64,000 nucleotides of DNA from Methyloversatilis sp. Its GTDB lineage: Bacteria > Pseudomonadota > Gammaproteobacteria > Burkholderiales > Rhodocyclaceae. Below are positions 1-10,879 of the stretch, in pieces. The position numbers and the translations under genes are program-made. Below the pieces are notes generated by a model. It worked only from the letters and a program-made list of their open reading frames with translations. It had not been told where the DNA came from and made no database searches. Numbering within the stretch: the first letter of the stretch is position 1; each line of letters begins with the position of its first letter. The stretch covers positions 62,001 through 126,000 of the forward strand of contig NZ_JAUYRO010000053.1 in assembly GCF_030696805.1 (NCBI RefSeq), read 5' to 3'.

Positions 1-166
1 CGACCCACAGTCTGACGTGCCAGCCATGGTCGCGCGCCAGGCAGCGCGCCAGCCGCCAGCACACGCCGATATCTCCGAAATTGTCGATGACGCGGCAGAA
101 CAGATCGGCTTCTGGCCGGGGCAGCGACCGCTTCCGTGATGAATCTTGCGTGACAGGGTGCGACAT
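1..166 (-). CDS. earP: EarP, EF-P arginine rhamnosyltransferase (N-terminal part only)
   Basis: The reverse strand from the ATG at 166 reads into the window edge for 55 residues. After a short variable head it contains DLFCRVIDNFGDIGVCWRLA, which I recognise as the conserved N-terminus of the EarP (DUF2331) family. EarP transfers rhamnose from dTDP-rhamnose to an arginine of elongation factor P and so supports translation of polyproline stretches. The rest of the gene, and probably efp, lies left of the window, so catalytic residues cannot be checked. No obvious ribosome-binding site decides the exact start; the conserved block begins near residue 21, so a later start is conceivable. Confidence 0.8.
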   Translation of the reverse strand, partial: MSHPVTQDSSRKRSLPRPEADLFCRVIDNFGDIGVCWRLARCLARDHGWHVRLWV

Positions 167-251
167 GCCTTCAAGTCCTGAATCCGGTCGTCGTAAAGGA
201 AAAGGTATCCGACATCATCCGTCATTACCTGCCCGCTCAAGGAGTCCAGTC

Positions 252-458
252 ATGCCCATGCAGCGTCCGACGTCCGAAGCACTCGGTTTTCGCCACACTC
301 ACCGCACCCTGCAGGCCGGCGAACACATTCCGCCGATGCCGAGCCTGCTCGACCAGATCGCCCAGATCAATGCGATGGCGCTGGTTGCCGAGGCCGATGG
401 CGAGGCCGACAATGACGACTGGGCGGGCGACACGGCGATCGACGACGACGAGGATTGA
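252..458 (+). CDS. Small acidic hypothetical protein (68 aa)
   Basis: A 68-residue reading frame starts at an ATG preceded by AAGGAG seven bases upstream. The same frame is open further upstream, but this ribosome-binding site favours the start given. The protein has a basic N-terminal third, a leucine/isoleucine-containing middle (MPSLLDQIAQINAMAL) and a very acidic tail ending in IDDDED. There is no signal peptide or membrane segment. I do not recognise a family. It lies between divergent earP and the HDOD gene and may be co-transcribed with the latter. Confidence 0.6.
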   Translation: MPMQRPTSEALGFRHTHRTLQAGEHIPPMPSLLDQIAQINAMALVAEADGEADNDDWAGDTAIDDDED

Positions 459-534
459 ACCGCGCATCGCGGCCACCGTTCAGCCGGCGGGTGTCCCGGC
501 CGTAAACAGGTCATCTGAACGAAGGACCTGAATC

Positions 535-1398
535 ATGCGCGATATTTCTATCGCCACCCTAGACGGCTGGGTGGCGTACATGGGGGACAAGCCCCTGCCG
601 GTTCTCGCACGCACCGTGCGCGAACTGGCCGTATTGCGCGAGAAGGAAAGCTCGGTCAGCGCGCGCAGCATCGCCCAGGTCGTGCTGCACGACCCGCTGA
701 TGACGCTGCGGGTGCTCGCCTTCATTGAATCGCGCAATCGTCACAGCCAGCATCACGACATCACGACCATCGAGCGGGCGCTGATGATGATCGGCATTTC
801 GCCCTTCTTCAATCATTTCGATGGCCTGCCCACGCTGGAAGATCATCTGCACGGGCATCCGCAGGCGCTGCTGGGCGTCATGCGCGTCATTGCTCGCGCC
901 CGCCGCGCCACCAGCTGGGCCCGTGAGTGGGCGCTCATGCGGCACGACATGGATGTGGACGAAATCACCGTCGCGACGCTGCTGCACGACGTCGCGGAAG
1001 TACTGTGCTGGGTGTTTGCGCCCAAGCTGTCGCTCGACCTGCGCGACCTGCTGCGCGCCAACCCGGGCATGCGCACGGCAGCCGCGCAAAAGGCGGTATT
1101 CAACGTCACCGCGCATGAACTCCAGCTCGCACTGGTGCGCGCCTGGAAGCTGCCGTCACTGCTGGTCGAGCTGATGGATGGTCGGCATGCGGCCACGCCG
1201 CGCACCCGCAACGTGTCGCTGGCGATCGATCTGGCGCGCCACAGCGCCAAGGGCTGGGATGATCCGGCGCTGCCGGACGATTTCGCTGCAATCGAAGCGC
1301 TGCTGCGCGTCAGTCACGAAACCCTGCTCGGCCGGCTGGGGTTGCCGATGGATGGTTCGCCTCCGCCGGCGTTGCCCGACGAGCCCGAGCAGCCCTGA
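535..1398 (+). CDS. HDOD domain protein
   Basis: This 287-residue soluble protein resembles HDOD proteins, a non-enzymatic relative of HD phosphohydrolases linked to signalling and often encoded with response regulators or chemoreceptors. The helical N-terminal part has the typical HDOD phrase around LHDPLMTLRVLAFIESR and a short loop before IERALMMIGI. A partial HD-like motif (LLHDVAEVL) appears near residue 155, but the full metal-binding set is not evident. The ATG at 535 follows an AAGGA-type ribosome-binding site. The C-terminus is proline- and glutamate-rich. Its output is unknown. Confidence 0.8.
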   Translation: MRDISIATLDGWVAYMGDKPLPVLARTVRELAVLREKESSVSARSIAQVVLHDPLMTLRVLAFIESRNRHSQHHDITTIERALMMIGISPFFNHFDGLPTLEDHLHGHPQALLGVMRVIARARRATSWAREWALMRHDMDVDEITVATLLHDVAEVLCWVFAPKLSLDLRDLLRANPGMRTAAAQKAVFNVTAHELQLALVRAWKLPSLLVELMDGRHAATPRTRNVSLAIDLARHSAKGWDDPALPDDFAAIEALLRVSHETLLGRLGLPMDGSPPPALPDEPEQP

Positions 1399-1433
1399 GC
1401 TTCGGGCTCGGCGTCGCAGGCTACGCGCCAGAT

Positions 1434-3317
<1,884 letters not shown>

Positions 3318-3399
3318 GGGGAATACGGGAAGTGGAGCGGCGCCGCAGTATATCGCCGCACCGCAGCAAGCCGGTCACCCGGGTACAATCGCGGCCGCC

Positions 3400-3474
3400 G
3401 GCTCCATAGTTGAATGGATACAACAACCCCCTCCTAAGGGGTAGGTACAGGTTCGATTCCTGTTGGGGCCACCA
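3400..3474 (+). tRNA. tRNA-Arg (anticodon CCT)
   Basis: The sequence folds as a cloverleaf. The acceptor stem GGCTCCA pairs with TGGGGCC through one G-T pair. The anticodon stem ACCCC/GGGGT encloses the loop CTCCTAA with anticodon CCT at 3433-3435, which reads AGG. The T arm has the usual GTTCGATTC loop at 3451-3459. The CCA tail is encoded at 3472-3474. A TACAAT hexamer at 3384-3389 is a good -10 element for it. Confidence 0.95.
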
Positions 3475-3608
3475 GATCGTCCGCCTCCCGCCCTCCCGCC
3501 AATCTTGCCGTCTTAGGTCAATTCTCACGAATGCCGGTTCAAGACTTGGTCCAGATCGACCGATTACGCTCAGGTCAAACAATTCCAACAGACAGGACAC
3601 GGGCAATC

Positions 3609-4817
3609 ATGGGCATGCGGTCGATGCGGGGCGACGACGTCGCGGTATGGGCAGGTCTGGTGCTGAGCGGCACCGCGGCGGGACTGTCGGCAGCCGGGCT
3701 GACGACCGGATGGATTCCCGCGCTGCTGGCTGCAGCGATCGTCAGCCTGATCGCGTCGCAGGTGCTGAGCCGGCGCGCGCGTCGGCATCATGCGGCCCGT
3801 CAGGCCGCCCGCATGGCGGAGATCGACCACAGCGTGAATCGCTACGACGAACTGTGTTCGGCCCTGGCCACCGGCAGCCGCGAGCAGTTCCAGCGCCTGC
3901 AGGGCTCACTTGAACACAGTCAGGGCATTGTGTCGGGCGCCGCGAGCCGGCTGCGCGAAAGCAGCGGGCAGGAGACGCTGCGCGCGATGGTGGAACAGCT
4001 GCAGGCACTGGCCGCAGATCAGGAACAAGCGCAGCGCCGGGCCGACATCGAACAATTTGCCCAGGATACCCAGACAGCGCTTTCGGCGTTCGTCGTCACG
4101 GCGGAAAAGCTCGGCGCCGACAGCACCGTCATCGCCGAACGCTTTCAGGGCGTGCGCGGACAGCTCGACCAGGTACGCGGCCTGATCGGCCAGGTGAACG
4201 AGATCAATCGCCAGACTTCGCTGCTCGCGTTGAACGCGGCGATCGAAGCGGCGCGCGCCGGCGAAGCGGGGCGCGGTTTCGCCGTGGTCGCCGACGAAGT
4301 GCGCAAGCTCGCGCAACGCACTGAATCCTTCAGCCACGAAATCGGCACGCTGCTCAAGCACGTGAATGAATCCATCATTGAAACCGGTCAGGTCGTGACG
4401 ATGTCGGCCAGCACCGACATCGGTTCGGCGCGCGCGGCCGAGGCCAACGCGGAACAGTTGCGGCGCCGGATGGAGGACATCAACCGTCACGCGGCCCTGC
4501 AGGCCGAACGCGTGAACGAGCTGTCGGGTGCCATCCACGACACGGTGATGCAGAGCATCGTGTCGATGCAGTTCGAGGACATGGTGAATCAGGTGCTGGC
4601 GCGGGTGCGCGAACAGTCGCAGTTGATGTCGCACTACGTGAATGGCGTCTTTGATGCGCACCGCGATGTCGAGCAGCGCGACGGCGTGTCGAGGGTGACC
4701 CAGCGCAACGAAGTGCTGTCGAGACTGTTGGCCGACGCCGAAGCAGCGACCAAGGTGATGAGCCTGAATGCAGTCAGCAAGACTGCGATGTCGACCGGCG
4801 AGGTCGAACTTTTCTGA
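3609..4817 (+). CDS. Membrane-anchored methyl-accepting chemotaxis-type protein without periplasmic sensor
   Basis: From the ATG at 3609 the protein has 402 residues. The N-terminus holds two adjacent hydrophobic segments (about residues 8-50) forming a membrane hairpin with almost no periplasmic loop. A long helical cytoplasmic part follows, containing the conserved receptor hairpin motif [20 protein letters not shown] and [15 protein letters not shown]. These are the CheA/CheW contact regions of chemoreceptors. The C-terminal part ([21 protein letters not shown]) is a variant often seen in short-tailed bacterial receptors. No chemotaxis operon lies nearby. The frame stays open back to 3531, but that would place the start only about 57 bases after the tRNA and adds an unhydrophobic head, so I prefer 3609. 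Confidence 0.85.
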   Translation: MGMRSMRGDDVAVWAGLVLSGTAAGLSAAGLTTGWIPALLAAAIVSLIASQVLSRRARRHHAARQAARMAEIDHSVNRYDELCSALATGSREQFQRLQGSLEHSQGIVSGAASRLRESSGQETLRAMVEQLQALAADQEQAQRRADIEQFAQDTQTALSAFVVTAEKLGADSTVIAERFQGVRGQLDQVRGLIGQVNEINRQTSLLALNAAIEAARAGEAGRGFAVVADEVRKLAQRTESFSHEIGTLLKHVNESIIETGQVVTMSASTDIGSARAAEANAEQLRRRMEDINRHAALQAERVNELSGAIHDTVMQSIVSMQFEDMVNQVLARVREQSQLMSHYVNGVFDAHRDVEQRDGVSRVTQRNEVLSRLLADAEAATKVMSLNAVSKTAMSTGEVELF

Positions 4818-4945
4818 GTGAAGGGCTGTGCTCATTCGGTTCGAGCGGCCAGCCCGAGTGCATCGCGCAGGGCGCCGAGCGTGAGTACGAATCAAATGAG
4901 GACAGACCCTGGAGCGGCGCGTGGTGGCACGCCGGGGCAAGCGGC

Positions 4946-7144
4946 TCAGCCGCGCCGCGCCTCGACCACGCCGTCGACGTCACGCAGCAGCGTCAGTATT
5001 TTCTGGATCTGGCCGACGCTGGCGATTTCAACCGTGAAGCTCATACGCGCCATGTCGGCCTTCGACAGCGTGCTCACCGCCGTCACGTTGATGCGCTCGC
5101 GCGACAGCAATTCGGAAATGTCGCGCAGCAGGCCCTGCCGGTCGTGCGCCTCGACCAGCAGGTCGGCCGCGAAGCGCGATTCCGGATCCTGGCTGGCGAT
5201 CTCGCCCCACTGCGCGTCGACCACCCGTTCCGGGTTGCGCGCCACCATGTTGATGTAGTTCGGGCAGTCGCTGCGGTGGACGGCGACACCGCGCCCGCGC
5301 GTGACGAAGCCCGAAATCGGATCCGGCGGTGCCGGCTTGCAGCAGCGCCCAAGCTGGGTCAGCAGCTTGCCGACACCTTCCACCAGCACGCCGCGTTCGC
5401 CGACGGCACGCGGTGCGCGCGGCTTGATCAGCGGTTCTTCCGGCAGTGGCTCTTCACCCTTGAGCGCGACGTGAATCGCGCGCGGTCCGACCTCGCCGTG
5501 CGCGCACGCGATCAGCATGGAGTCAACGCTGTTGTAGCCCAGCTTCTGCGCCAGTTCGTCCAGATTGGTCTGCGCCGCGCCTTCGCGCGACAACTCGCGC
5601 GTGAGCCATGTTCGGCCCTGCGCCAGCGTTTCGCCTTCTTCGATCTGGGCGAACCAGCGCCGTACCTTCACGCGCGCCTGATGGGTCGCGATATAGCCCT
5701 GCTGCGGGTTCAGCCAGTCGCGCGACGGCCCGCCCTGTTTGGCGGAGATGATTTCCACCCGCTGGCCGTTGTCGAGCGGCGTATTGAGCGGCACCAGTTG
5801 ACCATTGACGCGCGCACCCCGGCAGCGATGGCCCAGATCGGTGTGCAGCCGGTAGGCGAAGTCGATCGGCGTCGCACCCTGCGGCAGGTCAATCACCTTG
5901 CCTTGCGGCGTCAGCACGTACAGCGTGTCGTCGAGCGCGGCACGCTTGAATTGTTCCACCCATTCCGAGTGGTCGGCGATTTCATCGCGCCATGACAGCA
6001 ATTGGCGCAGCCAGGCAATCTTGTCGTCGTAGTCCTTGTCCTGGCCCGAACCTTCCTTGTAGCGCCAGTGCGCCGCCACACCCATCTCGGCGTGCTGGTG
6101 CATCTCGCGCGTGCGGATCTGCACCTCGAGCGAGCGGCCGTCCGGCGCCACGACGGCGGTGTGCAGCGAGCGGTAGTTGTTGCCCTTCGGGTGCGCGATG
6201 TAGTCGTCGAATTCACGCGGCAGCGGTTGCCACAGCTGGTGCACAACGCCGAGCGCGGCGTAGCAGTCGCGCACCTCGTCGACCAGCACGCGCAGCGCGC
6301 GCACGTCGTATACCTCGGCGAACTCGATGCGCTTGGCGCGCATCTTGTTCCAGATGCTGTAGATGTGCTTCGGCCGGCCCTGGATTTCCGCCTTGATGCC
6401 GGCGCTCGCCAGCTCGGCCCGGAGCCGGGTCATCGAGTCGGCAATGAAGGCTTCGCGTTCAAGGCGCTTCTCGTCAAGCTGCCTGGCGATGCGCTTGTAG
6501 GTGTCGGGTTCGAGAAAGCGGAAGGACAGGTCTTCCAGCTCCCACTTCAGTTGCCAAACGCCGAGCCGGTTGGCGAGCGGCGCATAGATGTCGAGCGATT
6601 CGCGCGCCATGTCGATGCGCTGCTCGTTCGGATTGACCGTGAGCCAGCGCAGGCTCTGCACGCGCGACGCCAGCCTCAGCATGACGACGCGTACATCTGC
6701 CACCATGGCCAGTACCATCTTGCGCAGCACCTCGGCCTGGTTGCCGATCTCGGCGCCGGTCGTGCTCCTGGTGGCATGCGAACGGGTGATCAGTCGCAGA
6801 TGATCGAGCCGCTGCAGGCCTGAAACCAGCTCGCTGACCGACTGGCCGTACTGTTCGGCAATCTGCTGATCGGCGTCGTCGATCACCTCGTGCAGCGGAA
6901 ACAGCAGCGCCGCGAGTCGGGTTTCGAGGTCGAGCCGCAGCGAGGCGCAGATCAGCGCCTGACCCACCACATGTTCATGCATCGGCTCGCCGGTGCCGAG
7001 CGTGCGGCCGGCGTACAACGTCGCCACGCGGTCGTGGGCGGCCCGCAATGTGGCGGCGTCGGCGTCACCCAGGCCGTCGGCCAGCAATTCGAATGTGTTG
7101 CGGGCAGTGTCTGCGCTGACGAGGGAATGGACGACGGAAACCAT
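4946..7144 (-). CDS. relA: RelA-type (p)ppGpp synthetase
   Basis: This 732-residue protein of the RelA/SpoT family makes pppGpp/ppGpp from ATP and GTP/GDP in the stringent response. The N-terminal pseudo-HD region (about residues 35-180) has LLFPLHEVIDD where an active hydrolase has LLHD..ED, so the hydrolase half looks dead. The synthetase domain (about 225-365) contains IYSIWNKM, the EFDD motif at 311-314 that marks monofunctional RelA enzymes, and the NNYRSLHT / VQIRTREMHQHAE blocks. A TGS domain (about 405-465) and a C-terminal ACT domain (about 655-730) follow. A separate SpoT hydrolase is expected elsewhere. The gene runs convergent to the receptor gene. Confidence 0.93.
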   Translation of the reverse strand: MVSVVHSLVSADTARNTFELLADGLGDADAATLRAAHDRVATLYAGRTLGTGEPMHEHVVGQALICASLRLDLETRLAALLFPLHEVIDDADQQIAEQYGQSVSELVSGLQRLDHLRLITRSHATRSTTGAEIGNQAEVLRKMVLAMVADVRVVMLRLASRVQSLRWLTVNPNEQRIDMARESLDIYAPLANRLGVWQLKWELEDLSFRFLEPDTYKRIARQLDEKRLEREAFIADSMTRLRAELASAGIKAEIQGRPKHIYSIWNKMRAKRIEFAEVYDVRALRVLVDEVRDCYAALGVVHQLWQPLPREFDDYIAHPKGNNYRSLHTAVVAPDGRSLEVQIRTREMHQHAEMGVAAHWRYKEGSGQDKDYDDKIAWLRQLLSWRDEIADHSEWVEQFKRAALDDTLYVLTPQGKVIDLPQGATPIDFAYRLHTDLGHRCRGARVNGQLVPLNTPLDNGQRVEIISAKQGGPSRDWLNPQQGYIATHQARVKVRRWFAQIEEGETLAQGRTWLTRELSREGAAQTNLDELAQKLGYNSVDSMLIACAHGEVGPRAIHVALKGEEPLPEEPLIKPRAPRAVGERGVLVEGVGKLLTQLGRCCKPAPPDPISGFVTRGRGVAVHRSDCPNYINMVARNPERVVDAQWGEIASQDPESRFAADLLVEAHDRQGLLRDISELLSRERINVTAVSTLSKADMARMSFTVEIASVGQIQKILTLLRDVDGVVEARRG

Positions 7145-7225
7145 GTTCGGGATTATCGCTGATCAGGGATGCGGGGGCTTGTGGCGCAGCAGCATGGACA
7201 GATGCTGCGGAGACCTCAGACTGAA

Positions 7226-7258
7226 AGAAAAAGGGGCGGCCGATCGCTCGGCCGCCCC
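7226..7258 (-). terminator. Rho-independent terminator of the small exported-protein gene
   Basis: On the minus strand an 11-bp perfect stem (GGGGCGGCCGA with TCGGCCGCCCC, positions 7233-7258) with a four-base loop is followed by a run of five T. It lies 33 bases after the stop of the 42-residue gene and before relA, so it isolates that small gene as its own transcript. Confidence 0.85.
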
Positions 7259-7290
7259 GCAGACATCTGTCTCACGACAGTTGTCCTGAA

Positions 7291-7419
7291 TCAGGTCTTC
7301 GGCTTGTCCGGTTGGGAGCTCTGGGGTTTGGCGTCGCCGTGCTTATCGCCCGGGCATGCAATGACAACGCTGGACGACGCAAACATCGCCAGCCCCAACA
7401 GGATCGCGAGACGTTTCAT
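7291..7419 (-). CDS. Tiny exported or lipoprotein-like peptide (42 aa)
   Basis: The minus strand from the ATG at 7419 encodes a 42-residue protein beginning MKRLAILLGLAMFASSSVV. The start is preceded by a perfect AAAGGAGGTGATC ribosome-binding site, one of the strongest in the window. The first 21 residues form a signal peptide, ending in a lipobox-like V-I-A-C. The mature part is short, hydrophilic and rich in Lys, Asp, Pro and Ser (ending QPDKPKT). It has its own terminator. I do not know its function; a small membrane-anchored or periplasmic protein is the likely product. The pattern of strong SD, signal peptide, stop codon and terminator makes a real gene likely despite its size. Confidence 0.75.
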   Translation of the reverse strand: MKRLAILLGLAMFASSSVVIACPGDKHGDAKPQSSQPDKPKT

Positions 7420-7500
7420 CACGGATCACCTCCTTTCATGGTTGCGGAGCCAGTACGATAGGCGCGCCCCCGACCTTACGCAAGCAAGGACCATTGCCAA

Positions 7501-8295
7501 ATGTTTCACTGGCTCAGACGCGCGCTTGCGCCGGCCGACGCCGACCTGCCCGAGGTAACGCCTGACACCTGGGCGCGCATCGAGGCGCGGCTTCCCTTTC
7601 TCGACTATCTCGAACCGGCCGACCGGCCGGTGCTGCGAGAACTGGCTCGCCAGTTCATCGCCAGCCGGCAGTTCCACGGCGCGCACGACATGGTGCTGCA
7701 CGACGATCAGCTGGTGGAGATCGCACTGCAGGCCTGCCTGCCAATCCTCAGGCTGGGGCTGGACTGGTACGACGACTGGGTGGGCGTGGTGCTCTATCCG
7801 GGCGACTTCCTGGTGCCGCGGCAAAGCGTGGACGACGCCGGCGTGGTGCATGAGTACCAGGAGCCGCTGATCGGCGAAGCCTGGGCCGGCGGGCCCGTGC
7901 TGCTGTCCTGGCAGCCGGACGATCACGCGGCCGACGGCGTGAATGTGGTGATCCACGAATTCGCGCACAAGCTCGACATGCGCAATGGCGACGCCGACGG
8001 CCTGCCGCCGCTGCACGAAGGCATGAGCACGGCGCGCTGGGCGAGGGTGTGGTCGGACGCGTACCAGCGCTTCTGCGCCGACATCGAAGCCGGTGTCGAA
8101 ACCGGCATCGACGACTACGCAGCGGAAAGCCCGGCTGAATTCTTCGCCGTCATGTCGGAATGCTTCTTCGAAATTCCGGATCTGATCCAGGACGTGTGGC
8201 CGGATCTTTATGCACAACTGGCGCTGTTCTACCGGCAGGATCCGGCGCCGCGCGCCCGTGCGCTGCACGCACCCGGGGGCGAAGCCCTTCCGTGA
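7501..8295 (+). CDS. mtfA: MtfA-like zinc metallopeptidase
   Basis: The 264-residue protein matches the MtfA (DUF980) family. E. coli MtfA is a cytosolic zinc aminopeptidase that also sequesters the repressor Mlc (DgsA) and so affects glucose uptake genes. The zinc-binding HEFAH motif is at residues 152-156, followed by the family phrase KLDMRNGDADGLPP. The glutamate-rich segment AAESPAEFFAVMSE about 55 residues later would supply the third ligand. Whether Mlc exists here is not visible. The stop codon overlaps the GTG of the next gene, so the two are probably translated together. Confidence 0.88.
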   Translation: MFHWLRRALAPADADLPEVTPDTWARIEARLPFLDYLEPADRPVLRELARQFIASRQFHGAHDMVLHDDQLVEIALQACLPILRLGLDWYDDWVGVVLYPGDFLVPRQSVDDAGVVHEYQEPLIGEAWAGGPVLLSWQPDDHAADGVNVVIHEFAHKLDMRNGDADGLPPLHEGMSTARWARVWSDAYQRFCADIEAGVETGIDDYAAESPAEFFAVMSECFFEIPDLIQDVWPDLYAQLALFYRQDPAPRARALHAPGGEALP

Positions 8296-9056
8296 TCGCC
8301 GAACTGTTCGCCTGGTGGCGCACTGACTGCCTGCCCGCGGCCCGGCGCCTGGGTTACCGGCGGGAAGCGGCGGCGCTCGTCGTGCGCCACCGGCGCCTGG
8401 GCCGGCATTGGGCCGATCACCTGGCCCGCACGCGCGCCGCGCTGCTGACATCGGCACGGCAGGCTACCCGCGCACGCGACGCACCGAAACGCGCATGGAT
8501 CATGGGTGCCGGGCTTCTGCACGATGTTCCGCTCGATCAATTGCTCGACTGCTTTGAACGCATCGATCTGGTCGACGTCTCCTTCGCGCCGGCGGCGCAT
8601 GACGCGGCGCGCCGTTACCCGGGGCGCGTCGCTTGCGTCATGCAGGACGTGACCGGCCTGATTGCCGACCCCTTGCGCGATCCGCGCGATGCAACGCCGC
8701 CACTGCCCGATGATGCCTGGTGCGCGTCGGTCAACCTGCTCAGCCAGTTGCCGCTGCTGCCATGCGACGCATTGTTGCAGCAGGGCTTGGCCGAACCCGA
8801 GGTCGAGCGGCGCGGCCGTGCCCTCCAGCACGCGCACGTCGAGGCGCTGCAAAAGGCGGCGCACGCCTGCCTGATCATCGAATACGCGCAGACCCATCCA
8901 CCGCCCGGACCCGCCGACATGATTCTGCTGCCCGGGCTGCCGGAACGCCTTGGCGCGTCTGGCTGGCGGCAGCACGACAGTTGGCACTGGCCACTGAATC
9001 CGCGCGGCGAAACCGAACTGCCGGAAGGCCGCGCGATGCAGGCCTGGTCGCGCTGA
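8292..9056 (+). CDS. Conserved hypothetical protein, methyltransferase-like fold
   Basis: I start this gene at GTG 8292, which overlaps the mtfA stop (GTGA); the frame is open further upstream only inside mtfA. The product is 254 residues. The segment AWIMGAGLLHDVPLDQLL followed by IDLVDVSF resembles the glycine-rich SAM loop and acidic end of strand two of class I methyltransferases. The later phrase CASVNLLSQLPL resembles a strand-four region. Substrate is unknown. Coupling to mtfA suggests a shared transcript rather than a shared pathway. Confidence 0.65.
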   Translation: MIAELFAWWRTDCLPAARRLGYRREAAALVVRHRRLGRHWADHLARTRAALLTSARQATRARDAPKRAWIMGAGLLHDVPLDQLLDCFERIDLVDVSFAPAAHDAARRYPGRVACVMQDVTGLIADPLRDPRDATPPLPDDAWCASVNLLSQLPLLPCDALLQQGLAEPEVERRGRALQHAHVEALQKAAHACLIIEYAQTHPPPGPADMILLPGLPERLGASGWRQHDSWHWPLNPRGETELPEGRAMQAWSR

Positions 9057-9155
9057 CCCGCAGCAGGGAGCGTTGTCGAGTGGGAGGGTTCGACGAAACC
9101 GGCATGTGTGAAGGGACCCTGCCGGAGCGCGCATTGTGGGAGCGGCCCCTGTGGG

Positions 9156-9226
9156 AGCGGCGGCCTCGCCGCGATCGTGCCGCGACCATCGTCGTGCAGC
9201 GTGCGTATCGCGGCGAGGCCGCCGCT
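9156..9226. repeat. REP-like palindrome
   Basis: Twenty-base arms at 9156-9175 (AGCGGCGGCCTCGCCGCGAT) and 9207-9226 are exact inverted copies around a 31-base spacer. The left side carries two GTGGGAGCGGC boxes, at about 9137 and 9151. Related elements occur at 21545, 24192, 35495 and 44641. It lies in a convergent intergenic gap, where it could act as an RNA hairpin. Confidence 0.85.
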
Positions 9227-9245
9227 GCACCGCCGTGCGGCCCGC

Positions 9246-9878
9246 TCAACTGGCTGGACGGCGCCACGCGCTGGCCAGCCAGGTCTGCTGTTCGCGCGGC
9301 AGGCCGAACGGGCGGTAGTAGTGGGTCAGCTCGACGAAACCTGCGCCGGTCATGTAGCGGCGCCAGCCGCCGAGGTCGTGGTAGCTGCCGTAGCGTTCGC
9401 CATTCCACCCCTCCTGTCCGTTGCCGCGGGGATTTGAACTGAACAGCACGCCGCCGGGCTTGAGGGCAGCGAACAGCTTGCCCAGCACCTCAGGTAGCAG
9501 ACGCGCCGGCACATGGAACAGCGAGGCATTGGCGAACACGCCGTCGAAACGCGCCGGGGGAAGGTCGAGATCGAGGAAGTTCTGTTCCAGCACCGTGCAG
9601 CCGCTGAACTCGCGCGCCATGGCGGCAGGGCGCGCGGCGCCTTCGAGGCCGGTCGGGCGGTGGCCCATGTCCTTCAGCGTCTTCAGGTCGCGGCCGGGGC
9701 CGCAGCCGAAATCGAGCAGCTCGAATGGCGGCTCGATTTCGATGAAGGACAGCAGCGCGGAGATGTTCTGGCTCACGTCGTGGTCGCGCGTACCTTGCCA
9801 ATAATCATCGGCATGGCGATCGTAGTGGCCCAGCGTGGAACGGGCTATCAGCTCTGCATCGTCGGCTGGATCTGACAT
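9246..9878 (-). CDS. Class I SAM-dependent methyltransferase
   Basis: The ATG at 9878 has GGAAG eight bases upstream and gives 210 residues; an alternative ATG lies at 9893. Motif I is FELLDFGCGPGRDLKTL, followed by an acidic strand region near GHRPTGLEGA, and FDGVFANASLFHVP as the strand-four motif. KLFAALKPGGVLFSSNP is the typical post-motif III of this family. Substrate unknown; small-molecule or quinone-type methylation is possible. The gene stands alone. Confidence 0.82.
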   Translation of the reverse strand: MSDPADDAELIARSTLGHYDRHADDYWQGTRDHDVSQNISALLSFIEIEPPFELLDFGCGPGRDLKTLKDMGHRPTGLEGAARPAAMAREFSGCTVLEQNFLDLDLPPARFDGVFANASLFHVPARLLPEVLGKLFAALKPGGVLFSSNPRGNGQEGWNGERYGSYHDLGGWRRYMTGAGFVELTHYYRPFGLPREQQTWLASAWRRPAS

Positions 9879-10174
9879 GGGGTGCGCTTCCATGGGTGGG
9901 GTCGGGGTGACGTCGCTGCAGTGCAGCGGGAAACCTGCGCGAAAACCTCTACGCTTAAAGGGTGCGCGCTGTTCCGCAGCCGATGCGTATTGTGTGCCGA
10001 TTGCAGGCCCTGCCGCCCGGTCTTCCGACAACATTCAGATAACCGGCCGGCAGCCGATGAAACCCGGGCGGCGTCCGAGGCCCGCGCCCTGCAAGCGGCG
10101 AACCATAAAAAGCTTCGCTGGTGCGGCCGCCGCCGCAGCGGATGAAGCGTCGACTACCGATGGAGGAGACCGTA

Positions 10175-10843
10175 ATGAAACGTGCAGGAAAAACCCCCGA
10201 TCCTGACCCTTGTCTGACAACCGGAAACGAAGTGAGGGTCGGGGCAGGCGCCAGGGAGGACATCGCAGCGGAATTTGTCCCGCCCCTTGACGTGCTGCAG
10301 GCGGAAAAAGCCGGATTCGGCATGCCCTGGGAACGCGAACTCGATGTGGTCGCAGCCTGGCAGGCGGCCGGCGGCAATGTCGACAGCGAGTGGGATGTCT
10401 GCGTCTGGGAAACGCGCGCCACGAGATTGCGCAGCACATCGAATGCATCGCGCGCGGCCGGTCCGGATGCCGCGAACGAACCCCCGACGATGGCCACCGT
10501 GGTCCGCCTCACGACCTCGCTCGTGTCGCTGCGCGAGCGGCTGTTCCGCATGCAGAGCGAGGTGACCGACGTCGCGCGTGGCGAAATGCGCGAGCGGCGC
10601 ACGCCGGTTGACGATGCCGATGCGGCCCCGCGCTCGGTGGTGCGCCGCCCGCTCGGCGCGCCAAACAGCGCACGCATCCTGCGCCTGGCGCGCGACTACG
10701 TGGCGGCGCTCGATCTTGCGCGCGCCGGCATGGCCAGTCTGATCGGATTGCAACCGATGAATGAAGCAACTGCCGAGCCGGTGGTCGATCGCCGTCGCAA
10801 CAGCGTGCTCATCGATTTTCCCGACCGCCGCTCGGCCGGCTGA
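10175..10843 (+). CDS. Hypothetical protein (222 aa)
   Basis: ATG 10175 is preceded by GGAGGA seven bases upstream, so I place the start there although the frame is open earlier. Third codon positions are strongly GC, supporting coding. The product is hydrophilic with alternating charged helices (for example TTSLVSLRERLFRMQSEV) and no signal peptide or membrane span. I do not recognise it. It precedes the convergent ABC exporter gene by only 36 bases. Long antisense frames overlap it but lack a ribosome-binding site. Confidence 0.55.
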   Translation: MKRAGKTPDPDPCLTTGNEVRVGAGAREDIAAEFVPPLDVLQAEKAGFGMPWERELDVVAAWQAAGGNVDSEWDVCVWETRATRLRSTSNASRAAGPDAANEPPTMATVVRLTTSLVSLRERLFRMQSEVTDVARGEMRERRTPVDDADAAPRSVVRRPLGAPNSARILRLARDYVAALDLARAGMASLIGLQPMNEATAEPVVDRRRNSVLIDFPDRRSAG

Positions 10844-10879
10844 CGCCTCAAGCCCGCACCGGCGAGTGTCCCCGCCCGG

